Shown here piece by piece: positions 22,957 through 38,134 of a DNA stretch of 64,000 nucleotides; positions within the stretch are counted from its first letter, which is position 1; the number at the start of each line of letters is the position of its first letter. The stretch comes from Silene conica (Eukaryota; Streptophyta; Magnoliopsida; Caryophyllales; Caryophyllaceae), in the NCBI GenBank assembly GCA_029255685.2, contig CM055312.2, positions 12,858,649 to 12,922,648 of the forward strand. Reading direction: 5' to 3'. A program made the position numbers and the translations under genes. A model generated the notes under the pieces. The model was given only the letters and a program-made list of their open reading frames with translations, made no database searches and had not been told where the DNA came from.

Positions 22957-23271
22957 CTTCTCTATTTATTTGGCTAATTACTTTATCGTATGTATAATTT
23001 CGTTATCCTTCGTTTCAGGATTTTAATTGATTCATGATTTTAGGCTATTTTATTTATGTTTTTATCAAAACCGACAGGTTTTAATTGATCTCTCATCATT
23101 ATGCATCAAAAAATTAATTCATGATTCAATTGATCAGATTTATTGTTTAATTCCATTATCTTTATTTCTTATACGAATTTTTTATGATCCATGATTTTAG
23201 GGTTTAGGTTTAGCTTTGTAAGAACGGTTTAAGAAATTAAGTAAATGTGATATGTAGACTGTCGAGTACAT

Positions 23272-23527
23272 AGACTATGTAAGTGGGATTCTTCCAGAAA
23301 TGCCCCTTGTTTATGGTGTTACTTGTGATCATAAAAGGAATGTATTTTCTTTGAATTTGTCTAATGTTGTATTTCTGGTTATTTACGTCCTGAGATTGGG
23401 CAATTTGGTCATTTGAACTCAGTTGATCTTCATTCTAATTACTTTTCTGGGTCAACTCCTGTTGAAATTTGCAATTGTGGGTTGCTTGAGTATTTGGATC
23501 GTCGTTATAGTAATTTTACGTATTATG
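23272..23527 (+). pseudogene. LRR receptor-kinase N-terminal fragment (PEPR-like)
   Basis: One frame reads VYGVTCDHKRNVFSLNLSN, the end of an LRR N-terminal cap followed by the first repeat. After a frameshift near 23385, the next frame reads LRPEIGQFGHLNSVDLHSN, then YFSGSTPVEICNCGLLEYLD. This matches the LxxLxLxxNxxSGxxPxxIxN plant LRR repeat. The order and wording are closest, from memory, to PEPR-type receptors for Pep peptides. Only about 80 residues are present. No kinase, transmembrane segment or further repeats follow, and the next coding sequence is unrelated PRP38. It is a fragment, probably a transduplicate. Confidence 0.6.
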
Positions 23528-23528
23528 T

Positions 23529-23763
23529 ATGAATATACTTTCTTCGGATTATTTTAGGGATCTTTTTCGATCGAAGACGTATCATGAAGTAATTGATGAA
23601 TTTGTTAATCTAGTTGATCATGTTGAGCCATGGATGACGGGAATTGTCGCAGTCCGTCGACTGCGTGTTGTTTTTTGGGATTGGGATTTTTTTTACGATG
23701 AAGCTTACTGGTAAGCAAATGCACGGTTTGATTAAGTATCCCGATTCTTCTTACATTATTACT
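23529..23763 (+). pseudogene. PRP38-family splicing-factor exon fragment
   Basis: MNILSSDYFRDLFRSKTYHEV…DEFVNLVDHVEPWMTG is an unmistakable PRP38 core; relatives read MNILSSDYFRDLFRLKTYHEV…VDHVEPWMTGNCRGPSTAFC. Beyond it, changed frames still show GNCRSPSTA and then FTMKLTGKQMHGLIKYPDSS, also PRP38. The last codons run straight into GTAAGTTTC at 23764, a good splice donor. So this is an exon with its 3' boundary kept and at least two frameshifts inside. PRP38 activates the spliceosome with the tri-snRNP. The fragment starts one base after the LRR fragment ends, without an intron between. Confidence 0.85.
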
Positions 23764-25975
23764 GTAAGTTTCTTTGTTTCGTATGTATTCTGGGGGGTTA
23801 ATTGAGTATACTATGCTTGTTTATTGTGGGTTTACATTAGTATAATGATTTTGCTAATCGATTACTCTCTTCGTACTAATCATTGGAATACCCATCACAA
23901 TGTTGGATTTAGTAGTTATATGAATGTTGGGTATTTAATTTAGATAAAAGTTGATGTTTTGTCGAATGGTGTCGAAAGAAGTCATAAACTGATAGTTTAT
24001 GATGTGTGAACCAATGTTTAATTAGGCAATTAGTTGCATTAAGGAGTAGCTCTATGATTCATGTCTACACTACGTTTAAGGTGAATGTGATATTGGAGCA
24101 TCTAATTGCAATATAGAACATTTTTTTTAGTAAAAAGGGTAAATTTCAGAGTGAAAGTAGAACTATAATCTGAACTAATGTTTAATTCGACTTTTTCTTG
24201 GCCAGTTTCGGCAAAATGTTAATTATATACTTATTGGTAAGGTTTATAAAATGTTAATTGTATACTCATTTCGTCTGAATTATTTGTTTACGATTTGTAT
24301 TCTCTGTTGGGGTACTTGAATCAAAGATAAACAAATGATTGAAATGAGGAGTATATTTCAAGAGTAAGGTTTAAAAAAAGTTACATATTCTGAGAGCAAG
24401 TTCTATAAAAACATTCTAATTTGTGAACAAATTATTTTAGTAGTCACATGGTTCTAATTTGTTAAATTTTACAGACGGTATACAAACATTTTAAATTTGT
24501 GATCATGTGGTAATTATTATTATTTGGCAATCCTCTAAATTAAAATTCAAATATGTAAATACAAAGTATACTTGAAATAGACGTTCAATCTCCTCAGTCA
24601 CTCAAGCAACGGTCAATTTGTAAATATAGGAACAATATTTTTCCTTCCTTTAACAATTTTATGACTGTTATAATATTATTTGTTTCCATCCTTAGCTTGT
24701 ACATTTTAGTATATATTCTGAAGGCATTTATACTATAAGGCAACACAACTTATTCTTATCAATAATATCAAATATTAATCAAAATCTTTTTAGTGGATAA
24801 TATTTTGGACTGCATTATTTCTGATATTGAATAACATCAGAATATTTTTAGTGATCAACAAAATTGAACAAATTAAGGTCAAAAGACATACCTGATTTGG
24901 GTGTGTTTGAAGAACACAGAAGGACATTTTGTGTTGCTGCTCCTGTATTTTCATTATTTTCTACAAAGAAGGGAGAAAGAGGAGAATCAAATGAATGATT
25001 ATGGTTGTACGACTTACTCAATAGCAGATTTTCGATAACTATAAAGTTAATATAAAATAGATGGAATATTACAAAACTTTGTCACCTTCATTGCTTTTTC
25101 TTTTATTCTTCTTTGTTAGTTGTTGATGAGAACTTGATCCTGTCATGAAATGAAAGGAGTATTTTATTTTTTTCTTGAGAAACTGGTAAATGTTAATTAT
25201 TGATAGTGAGAGTAGAATATGTATAGGGAATTTGGAGTGATAATTCTTATTCTGATAAACGTGAAGAATTGATGACAATTGGAGTTGTAGAATTCTAATA
25301 GACATGTTTAAAAGGTTCCAAAAACAACATTAACTATTTTTTTCGTTTTTTGGAACAAAATTATTAAAAAAATGTTGAATTATTTGGCGTGCATGCAGAA
25401 AATTAAAAATCCACATTTGAATAGCAGTGATAATATTATTTTTGCATCTCTGGATGGATGGATGGATGGATGAGACAGACAATTGTCCTTGGAGAGTACT
25501 CAACCTATGAGAGGAAAAAAAATATTTTAAGTTAATTATTTGAGTGGAAATGATTCCTGGCCGTTTATTATAATTTGATTGTAATTTGGTTTGCTTGCTC
25601 TAAACAGGAAATTTGGGTAACATGGTCATCATCATCATTCCTGCAATATGCAAAGAGAAAGGCAGTCTCTTTGGAGCACCTGATGTTTGACACACGAAAT
25701 GGAATGGCTTACGCTTCGTTTTCCATGGCGATATGAAACCTTATTACAACACTGACTGGTCTGTATAGGAGAGGGTTGTGTTAAGACGGAGAATCGCGAT
25801 GATTCGATGAATTTATCTGGTAGTTGTCATTGAGAGCCATACTGCCCTGTCACCGTCTGAAATGAAATGCGTCAGTTGCTAATCTGTTAATCTGATGTTG
25901 TGGGACATTCCCAAAATGAATTTATTATATTATTATATTATCATATAAAAAAATATTATTAATAATGTACTATCA
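23764..25975. other. AT-rich intron-like or intergenic DNA; little recognised
   Basis: Begins with the PRP38-exon donor site. It contains a possible minus-strand exon (24892-24960) and a short (GGAT)n run at about 25448-25472. A higher-GC stretch at 25600-25890 could be exon or UTR, but I recognise no protein in it. Frames of up to 78 codons (e.g. minus strand 25069-25305) look random. Confidence 0.35.
24892..24960 (-). other. Candidate small exon on the minus strand (69 bp)
   Basis: Read on the minus strand: TTCTTTGTAG, then 69 open bases, then GTATGT. That is a consensus acceptor and donor around an open frame translating as ENNENTGAATQNVLLCSSNTPKS-type sequence, with its phase set by the acceptor. 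The protein is not recognised. It lies antisense to the LRR/PRP38 fragments. Confidence 0.25.
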
Positions 25976-26313
25976 TCATTATATATATTAAAGAATTATG
26001 TAAAATGGCTGACGTGGCGCAATGTGGTTTCGAAAACCATTTTTCAAGCCCTCCCATTCACTCTCACAATTTCAATTTTTCTCGACCAATTAAAACTAGC
26101 CATGTCAGCAACCGTGAAAGTCTTAGGCTGACATTACCTAATCACGTAATATTTAATATTTATTAATTTAATATTTATGGAATCTTCCATACACATCACA
26201 TAATCAAATAATGTTCCTTTTCAATCAACGTAATCACGGAATCTTCGATCACGGAATATTTAGAAATAAACTATTAAAGTGTGATCTAACTAAAATATAC
26301 TTTAATAGTCATA

Positions 26314-28280
26314 CTAGTGTAACACCCGTGAAAAATCACGGGTTGTGTACACTTACTTTTAAAGATGACAAAAGCAAATTCATTTCATTATATAACAATT
26401 CTATTTATTCGAACAAATTGATTTTTAACGGGGTTGTTTTGCATATAAGATATGTTCGGTCAAAAGGTGAATTTCCTGGTACACTAGTTTTCGAATATCT
26501 GTTACCAATGATGGAAATATTTGGATTAATTATGATAACATAAATGAATAAGATATATAAGAAAAAAACAATAAACGATTAAAAAAAAGATTAAATAATT
26601 AATAATGATTAATTTGGAAAGTTATTGTATTTGCTGAATTGGTGACAGAACTTAAGTTGACGGACAAATAGGATGAATAAAATAACTAATCACGTAGAAA
26701 TCTAAATTAAATGGGTGTATTAAAATTCGATAATCTAGGACAAAAATTACAGTTTCTCGAAAACCTCCTTGTAAACAACATTCGCTGATGTAAAAAAATA
26801 TGGACTAATAAAATAAAAAATTACCTTGACATAATAATTAATGAAATATGGAGATATAATAATTAATGAGAAAAATCAATTACTGGATGATGGATAAAGA
26901 TGAGTTCGAAAAATAGGGAAGAAGTTACATAAAAAAGGAAAATGGAGAAAAATGAGATTACAGACTTTTTTTCAAAAATAATTAAGAAAAAGACTAAAAT
27001 AACCCCGATGTACAATAACATTGTACATCTGGTGGTATAGTCCAGGAACTGTATAATTAGGATATTATGTTACCTTAATTCAGATTCAGAAATATTAACA
27101 ATCATTAACATAATTTCAACAATGGAATATATTATATCATATTATATACCACATTTTCCAAAATACCATAGGAGCTATATTATAATCCTCGTAATGCCAC
27201 ATTAATATATTTGTCAATCATCATGGATCACTAAGAAAGTAATTGATATCGCTTAAATAAAATAAAATTCTTTACAATGCATGGTTCACGATAGTTTGAC
27301 AGTGGTATTAGACATGCCTTCGGTTCTATTTGGTAAATCTAATACGATTATGTAGTTGGTAAATCAATTGTAGTTGAAAATTGAAATATTAACTCAAATC
27401 TAATAAGCTAGAAAAATAATAGACATATTTGGTATACCCGTCATTAAATCTGTCATATTTTGTACCCGTCATTAAATAATACGATTATGTATCATACGAA
27501 ATCTTTCTATATATTCTCTAAATAATTAATATTCTCTAAATAATTGTTTAGAGAATATAAAAGGCAAATTAGAAAATCTGACTTGTTTTACGTTGTCTTT
27601 TTTGATAGATAAAACACGTTTTTTTAAATCAATTAGGAAATCTGACTTGTCAAATTTCAAAGTATTATATTTTTCGGAAAAATTGTTTTGTGAGGGTGAA
27701 TGTGAGGGCGTCATATTTTTAATAAAATTTAAATTAACCCAATTTAATAAGGTATTACATTCTTAAATTAACCCGTCATATTTTGTACGAATTTGAAACT
27801 ATGTGGCAAAATAAGTTAATGGTGAAAAATAGAGGATTCGATAAAAATTACTTTATATTTGCAAACCATTAAAGGCAACTTTATTAGTTTACAACGTAAT
27901 TATCTTCAATGATTCTCGAACTTTATATTTAGGATTTGTTATTTGTATAATCTGATTGGTAGGGAATATATATGGAATATTTAGTATTTGTTATTAGTAT
28001 AATCTGATTGGTTGTTATTAGTATAATATTATAATATTTATAATATTTAGGGAATCTCGGTATAATACTTAGGGAATCTTGGAATGATTATAATAATAAT
28101 AATAATAATATTATAATATTATAATACATAAAAATATATGACTTGGCATAAATTGAGGGTTCTTATTGGTCTACGAAACTGATTTTTGTGAGAGTGAATG
28201 TGAGTGAGCGAAAGAGTGAACGGTGGAATATTAGCGCGCCACGTATGCAGTTATACATTCTTCTTTTATAGTAATAATGA
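26314..28280 (-). mobile_element. Helitron (inner), minus strand, inserted between A and T
   Basis: On the minus strand it begins TCATTATTACTATAAAAG (28280 downward), followed by GTGGCGCGC and a CTCACATTCACTCTCAC segment. It ends with hairpin CCCGTGATTTTTCACGGG, then TGTTACACTAG at 26314. The flanking bases are A and T, the canonical Helitron target. It is about 1.97 kb with no coding sequence recognised, so it is non-autonomous. The 110-codon frame at 26211-26543 straddles its end and is not a gene. Confidence 0.78.
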
Positions 28281-28611
28281 TACTTTAATCACGTACTTTA
28301 ATAGCTGCAATATCTTTTATAGCTACAATATTACTTTAATAGTCTTCAATCACGTACTTTAATAGTCATAGAAATATTGAAAAGATTTTATTAACTATTA
28401 AAATTTAGAAATATTTAACAGAATTTTGAGGAAATATTTTGAGAAATATTTAACATACCGATTATTATATTGTATTGCTTGATGTATTGCTTGAGAATAT
28501 TTAGAAATAAAATTTAGAAATATTTAACAGACTGATTGTATATTTAACAGACCGATTATTAATTTGTATTGCTTGATGTATTGCTTGATGTATTGCTTGA
28601 GCATATTTAGA

Positions 28612-28758
28612 AATATTAACAAAAGTCAAGGGCAATCTCTATCCCGTGTTGGACTTTATCTTCTTAGACCAGTATTCACCCATGGCCAATTGTATGTTGC
28701 CTTATCTACGGTTACAAGTAAGAAGGGTCTAAAAGTCCTTCTAAATGAAGACAAATGA
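28612..28758 (+). pseudogene. Helitron Pif1-like helicase C-terminal fragment
   Basis: [20 protein letters not shown] followed by [22 protein letters not shown] matches the last helicase motifs of Helitron Rep-helicase proteins (T-I-N-K-S-Q-G-Q, HGQLYVA-S-RVTS). Only about 47 codons survive. The same segment, better kept, lies at 39850-40010. It sits in the outer Helitron near its 3' end, as expected. Confidence 0.82.
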
Positions 28759-29363
28759 GTGACTAATAAAATATCTAATGTTGTTTATAGGGAGATTTTC
28801 ATTAAACTATAAATTTGTCTTAGATTATCCTTATTTGATACAGTATTTTATTTTAATTTGTATTAGAACCTTTTTTAAGTTAATTTATCTTTTATTTTAA
28901 TTTATTTGTTCTTTCATTCTCCTGACTATACGTCTTATAAATCTAACAATTTGATGTAACTAATATAACCACAATCTTGACTATAATTTTCATTTTCTGT
29001 AGTATATAGAACTTAATTATTTTACTTTTGATTTTTTTATAATTTATATAACTTAAATTATATAAATTTGTATGTTATAATTTCTTATTTAACTATGTCT
29101 TAATTGTTTCATTTTAATCTTGTCTTACAATTGTGACTCCTATTAAAATTATAAAATTATCATGTGTTAGCTTATTAACTTACCTAACTTGAAGTTCTAA
29201 AATGTGAATGTTATATATTTTAATATATATATTTTTTATTTTTTATTTTTAAAAAGTACACGTGTTCAAATAAATAGAATTAGTTATATAATAAGTAAAA
29301 TTTATAGTCATCTTTAAAAATAAATGTACACAACCCCGTGATTTTTCACGGGTGTTACACTGG

Positions 29364-29920
29364 TGTATTCTTAATAGTATGTAGTAAGATGCTATGTTGG
29401 TTAGTTATAGCTTAACAGACTTAGTTGGTTGTTAAATAACAACCTGCCACCTAGGATAACTAACTATAACTAACTTAATATCTTCAATAGGTACGGAAGT
29501 AGTGTTAGGTACTTGCGTGTAAAGTGACCTTAATGTTAGCCTGTTAGGTATATTCTGACAAAAAAAAACCTACATTATTACACGTGTATTTGAACATAGG
29601 TCATGAGTGACCATCTCTTTTGCAGATTACGTTACAAATTCCGCTACATTGTGATCTATCGATCTCTATATAGGATGATGGTGTTGCCGAGACTTTTTAA
29701 AGAAAGAAGTTTCACTCTTAATTTGTCATTGACCACGCAATGTTAAGGTATTCTCCTCTTTTATGACCAATTCATTCCTTAACACGTAGTTTGTCTTATA
29801 TATGCAAATGAAGAAGCCTAGGGAACATCAAGATGTTTGTCTTATGTATGCAAATGTGTTATTATTTGACCCGTCTTAAGCTTCAGACGGATACTTCCGT
29901 CTTCAATGAGAATTTGTTAA
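29364..29920. other. Intergenic stretch with one MITE-like inverted-repeat end
   Basis: No gene seen. 29860-29915 (GACCCGTCTTAAGCTTCAGACGGATAC…) has a related inverted copy at about 35225-35285. The two could be ends of one element about 5.4 kb long or two independent MITE remnants. Confidence 0.35.
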
Positions 29921-30228
29921 AGAAAAGGTGGAAGGTATTAAAAATCATGCCCTAAATATCATATAAGTATCTAATGTCGATCATTGTTTCTACATTCACA
30001 CTCCATAATTTTATAAGAATGCACGCTATTGGAATAACTTTTATACAACATGATGTGAACATTCAAGAAACATTAGATTCGGGGATGTTTGATAAAAAAC
30101 GGAGGAAGGCTATGTATAAGGTACGAAGCAACATAGTCAAAAATATTTGGGGAGACTATGGATTCTTTGTCGATAGTGATATTGATAATGAAAATGAAGT
30201 TGATAAGGATATGTTAATATGGAAATAA
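29921..30228 (+). pseudogene. PIF/Harbinger transposase C-terminal fragment
   Basis: The frame reads MSIIVSTFTLHNFIRMH and later RRKAMYKVRSNIVKNIWGDY. 'ALHNFIR' and a tail ending RxxIxxxIW are hallmarks of the end of Harbinger DDE nucleases. Just upstream, another frame gives a remnant resembling RWKVLKIMP. Only about 85 codons remain. The DDE core and the partner Myb-like protein are not present. Two non-autonomous elements with Harbinger-type ends lie downstream (31062 and 35434). Confidence 0.65.
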
Positions 30229-30371
30229 ATGGTTATAAAAAATTGCAATATGTGGATTATTTTTTATCGTAATGCAATCGTAGTATAATGTATGAATTAT
30301 GAACAAAACCATTATATATAAAGTAGAAAATATTTTATATTACCTTGTGTTTTATCAATGTCTTATCTCGG

Positions 30372-30372
<1 letters not shown>

Positions 30373-30419
<47 letters not shown>

Positions 30420-30420
30420 G
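30373..30420. repeat. (AAT)n microsatellite
   Basis: About 16 perfect AAT/TAA triplets. Confidence 0.95.
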
Positions 30421-30459
30421 TTAATTTAAATTAAATTAAGTTAATTACGTTCGAATCTT

Positions 30460-30632
30460 ATCATTTCAGTTCAGATCATATAAGTTCAGTTCAGTTCAGA
30501 TTCTATCCTATAAGTTTAGTTCAGATCCTATAAGTTCAGTTCAGTTTAGTTCTTATAAGTTCAGTTCAGTTTAGATCTATAAATTTAGTTCAGTTCAGTT
30601 TAGATTCTATAAGTTCAGTTCAGTTTCAGTTC
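30460..30632. repeat. Minisatellite of TATAAGTTCAGTTCAGTTTAGATC type
   Basis: About seven imperfect units of 20-27 bp built from TAAGTTCAGTTCAG and AGATCCTA words. Confidence 0.8.
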
Positions 30633-30644
30633 AAAAGAAGAGGG

Positions 30645-30985
30645 TCTAATATACATATTCCTACATTTAGTATTCAGTTATAGTGCTTTATAGGTCAGTT
30701 ACAAGAACAAGCTAGAAGAGGAAGAATATGAGACGTGTGCACAAAGCGAAAATGGAGCGATGCGATTCATGACGCTATTTTCCTATTTTTGTGTGATATA
30801 CTATATATAGGGTAGGACGGTGTATCAGACCTCTTAATTACATGCTATTTTGTACAGAGTATTGATTATCGACATGAAACTGATTCGGGAGTAAGTAACC
30901 ATATCATTTCAATTCATACACAATTAATGTTTGCATTTTATGGAGAAGCATTATTAATGTTCACAGACTCTTATTTCAGACGGTT
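30645..30985. repeat. Short segmental duplicate, copy A
   Basis: Matches 36826-37029 plus 40311-40440 with a few percent differences (e.g. TATTCAGTTATAGTGCTTTA, GGAGCGATGCGATTCATGAC, GATTCGGGAGTAA). No coding capacity was recognised. Copy B is split by a Stowaway with a nested Helitron. Confidence 0.85.
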
Positions 30986-31061
30986 GGTTTAAAGCTGACG
31001 AGCTATTAATGTTCACAAAGTCCGAAAAAGTACAACAACAAGCCAACTGGGAGATTATTAA

Positions 31062-32004
31062 GGGGTGTTTGGTTCAACTTAATTTGGAACTTAAACTCAT
31101 ACCAAGTGTTTGTTTAGGATTTTTTGGGTTTTCATACACATACCTCAAACCCATGAGGTATGGGTTTTGGAAATCGTGGGTATCACCCTTCCAAACCCTT
31201 GGGTAGTTGGGTATTAAATTATTTAAAAAAAATAAAAAATTTCATTGTTTGTGGAGCATTCTACGTTTATCATTGCTCATCTTCTCCTTTCAATTCAAAT
31301 ATTTTTTTTCCTTTATATTAGTACTTTTCTTTTGCAGAACAATTATTTGGAGTCGAATGCTTATCAATTTAAATTCGTATTTCTTGATTCTAAAATAATT
31401 TCTTGAGTTAATTCGTAATTCATTTGCACGGTATTTATTTCTGTTTGAGTTAATTCGTAATTCATCTGCACTATTTTTTCTGAGTTAGTTACCGTGCACT
31501 ATATTTTTTGCACTAGAATATTTATTTTGAGTCCCAATGAGGATTGGAATAAAGAAGTGGTACTAGACATGTTAAGTCGTAATGCCTAAATAGTTTATAT
31601 TCGGATCATAGACTCGTTTTTTTTCTTATACAATTATCGAATAATAATTTGAACAATGTTTTATAATAAGTTGTCATTTACTTTGGTATTCATTTGTATT
31701 GTTGGAGTTCGAAAATTCGAATCTTACTTTAGTGCCATTTTTTACCAATAATTCTATACAGTTGTAAAGTTTATGTTTTGTTTTTAATTTAGACGATATA
31801 TAATAATTATTTTAATAAGATGATAAAAACATTTAATTTGATTCCTAATACCAACATTTTTCAATCCAAACACAAGGTATAGGAACGAAATTGATTCCAG
31901 TATTGAACCAAACACATGGTATTAGGAATCAAGTTCCAACCCCATACCACTCTGTAATGATTCCTGATTCCAAACTCATACCACTATTTAAACCAAACGG
32001 CCCC
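31062..32004. mobile_element. Non-autonomous PIF/Harbinger-like element, TSD TAA
   Basis: Left end GGGGTGTTTGGTTCAA; right end TTTAAACCAAACGGCCCC, whose complement is GGGGCCGTTTGGTTTAAA. TAA flanks both sides (31059-31061 and 32005-32007). The TAA target and GGG…GTTTGGTT ends are characteristic of this superfamily. It is 943 bp; the small frames inside are not convincing. Confidence 0.8.
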
Positions 32005-32136
32005 TAATAGTATTATAGACTTGAGTGTTAATTTTCATTGTTTAGGTTTTAATTTCGTCCCCAGAAACAAGAACTACCGAGCGCATAATAACTTTGCTCA
32101 TAAAGATAGAATTATATAAGAATATATATATATATA

Positions 32137-35430
<3,294 letters not shown>

Positions 35431-35433
35431 TAA

Positions 35434-36613
35434 GGGGCCGTTTGGTTCAAACAATTGGAATGGAATGGATTCTAATAACAATGAGGTATGGAGTTAGAAT
35501 CTCATAGTTATTAATGCTTGTTTGGTTTGATTTCGTAATGGATTATAAATGTTATTCTTATTGTTTGATTCACATTTGGAATGGATTTCAAATTATTTCA
35601 TTTTCTTCATCATAGATAACTGCAATTATATTATTTTGAATTAAAATTAACTACAACAAAGCCAAAATTCAAATTAATCCATAAAAATCAAATGACTAAT
35701 ACGACAATAGCAAAATTATTCTAAGACCGAAAAAAATCGACATAAAATGTTTTATGAAAAAAATCCACATAAAATGTTTTATGAAAAATACTCAACTTTT
35801 TATTACGAAAAAAATCCACATAAAATGTTTAATGAAAAAAATCCACATAAAATGTTTTACGAAAAAATCCACATAAAATGTTTTATGAAAAAAATCCACA
35901 TAAAATGCTTTATTAAAAATACGCAACTTTTATTTATGACCAAAATCTGCATAAAATATTTTATGAAAAAAATCCACATAAAATGTTTTACGGAAAAATC
36001 CACAAAATGTTTTATGAAAAATACGCAACTTTTTTTATGACAAAAATCCACATAAAATGTTTAATGAAAAAAATCCACATAAAATGTTTTACGAAAAAAT
36101 CCACATAAAATGTTTTACGAAAAAACCACATAAAATATTTTATGAAAAAATCTACATAACATGTTTTATGAAAAAATATCCACATAACATGTTTTATGAA
36201 AAATACGCAACTTTTTTTTTAATGAAAAAAACGAAAAAATCCACATAAAATGTTTTACGAAAAAACCACATAAAATATTTTATGAAAAAATCTACATAAC
36301 ATGTTTTATGAAAAAAAATCCACATAACATGTTTTATGAAAAATACGCAACTTTTTTTTTAATGAAAAAAATCCACATAAAATATTTTATGAAAAAAATC
36401 CACAAATTTTGTTTATGAAAAAAATTCACATAAAATGTTCTATGAAAAAAAATCCACATAAAATGTTTTATAAAAAATACGTAATTTGGGAGGAGGTGGA
36501 ATGGAGTTAGAATCTTTGGTTGAGACATGGGTATGGGTTTCCAAGGGGTTGGAATGGATTTAGAACCCCTTGGGTATCAAACTCCATTCCAAATGTCCCA
36601 ACCAAACACCCTC
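35434..36613. mobile_element. Non-autonomous PIF/Harbinger-like element with internal tandem array, TSD TAA
   Basis: Left end GGGGCCGTTTGGTTCAAAC after TAA (35431-35433). The right end, complemented, is GAGGGTGTTTGGTTGGG before TAA (36614-36616). Subterminal TGGAATGGAATGGATT at the left has an inverted counterpart at the right (36530-36600). The middle holds a 27-bp tandem repeat. It is 1180 bp and has no coding sequence of its own. Confidence 0.78.
35745..36480. repeat. 27-bp tandem array (ATCCACATAAAATGTTTTAT type)
   Basis: About 25 variable copies of ATCCACATAAAATGTTTTAT plus an A-rich GAAAAAA link, with interspersed ATACGCAACTTTTTTT blocks that give a higher-order pattern. The Lys/Ile/Phe-rich frames here are artefacts. 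Confidence 0.88.
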
Positions 36614-36616
36614 TAA

Positions 36617-36825
36617 GTTATTTATTTCAAACAAATAATGGAGGAGTTTTAGTTGGAAATCCAAGCGTAATCGTCATGACCATTAACAATAAATCCGTTT
36701 TAGTGCATGCATACGTACCATATAATCCTGTAGGCAAACAACAAGTTTAATGTGTAATAACAATTAACAATAACAAATATTGTACACAAATTCAACACAT
36801 TGTACAATATAACATTATCTCCAAT
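36617..36825. other. Short unassigned stretch
   Basis: No gene, repeat or terminus recognised between the Harbinger-like element and segmental duplicate B. Confidence 0.5.
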
Positions 36826-38134
36826 ATACATATTCCTACATTTAGTATTCAGTTATAGTGCTTTATAGGTCACTTACAAGAACGAGCTAGAAGAGGAAGA
36901 ATATGAGTCGTGTGCACAAAGCGAGAATGGAGCGATGCGATTCATGACGCTATTTTTCCATTTTTGTGTGATATACTGTATATAGGGTAGGACGGTGTAT
37001 CGGACCTCTTAATTACATGCTATTTTGTACTTCTTCCATCCGTTAATATTCTTCTCATTTCTCTATTATATGTGCTAGTATTATTATTATTATAATATAT
37101 ATATAAAAGAAGGATGTTAAAATGTTGATGTGGCACTATAATATTTCAGCATTTGCATAGTGGAGGCCTCTCATCCATTTTGAGAACGTTAGATTCAATT
37201 TGACCAATAAAGTAAGCCAACTATATATAATTATAATTATAATATAATATAATATAATATAATATAATATAATAATAATATAAGAATATAATAATATAAT
37301 AATAATAAATAATAATCATAATAATAGTAGCGCAGTTTCCACGCATATAATTATAATACTATTAACTATAATAATAATAGTAATAACACCTTTCTCACGC
37401 ATATAATTATGATACTATTAACTAATTAACTATAATAGTTGTCGTAAATAAACACAATAGACATTAATTATAATTTTGAATCGAATATTATAAAACAATC
37501 AATGCTTAAATTAGCACCTTTCCCACGCATTAATTATTATATGCCAACTATTTATAATTAATGTTACTATTAATTAAAGAAATCGTTGTCTCCAATGAAA
37601 AATACTACTGATTATATTTTACGACATTTATTATTATAATACCATTTATTATAATAGTATTAATTACAATTAAGCCACATAAAAAAAATAGCATTACATG
37701 GTATTATTACTTTGACGTTTTTTACAGATTATACTTGGTATTTACATATATGACGTTTTTAAAAAAATTACACATATGACGTATTATAAAACCATTATTC
37801 TATATATGATGTTTTAAAAAAAAATATTCATATTGAGAAAAATGTGTACTACTTATCATTATGACTACTCGTTACTATTAATTACATAATGTAATTACCA
37901 ACAAAACATCAATTATAGAGCTAACCATTATATTTCCAATAACATTTTTGGTTTCTCTATGTTGCTCGAAAATTTCAATGGTCAGCCTTCTTTTTTTCTT
38001 CTCCTCCTTTGTGTTCTGCAATATGTAAATAGTTAAATAACAAATTGACCAACATAATTTTTCCTATTCTGAAATTTTAAGCCTTTAAACAATACAGTTT
38101 CTCTTCAAAAAAATCACAAAATCGAATTACCATC

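Larger units (their letters stand above)
25976..29363 (+). mobile_element. Helitron (outer), containing another Helitron
   Basis: The 5' end is about TCATTATATATATTAAAG at 25976, followed by GACGTGGCGCAATGTGGTTTCG, which recurs at the 5' end of the Helitron at 41045. The 3' end has the hairpin CCCGTGATTTTTCACGGG (about 29336-29352), then TGTTACACTGG at 29363, a CTRR variant. A helicase tail remnant lies near the 3' end. Minus the inner element it is about 1.4 kb and non-autonomous. Confidence 0.7.

Noticed and set aside
26211-26543. 110-codon frame with a Met start
   Set aside because: Crosses the 3' terminus of the inner Helitron, so it joins two unrelated sequences; no homology.
29400-29560. 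Possible TRIM-like element (TGTTGGTTAGTTATAGC…)
   Set aside because: No second terminal repeat, primer site or target duplication found.
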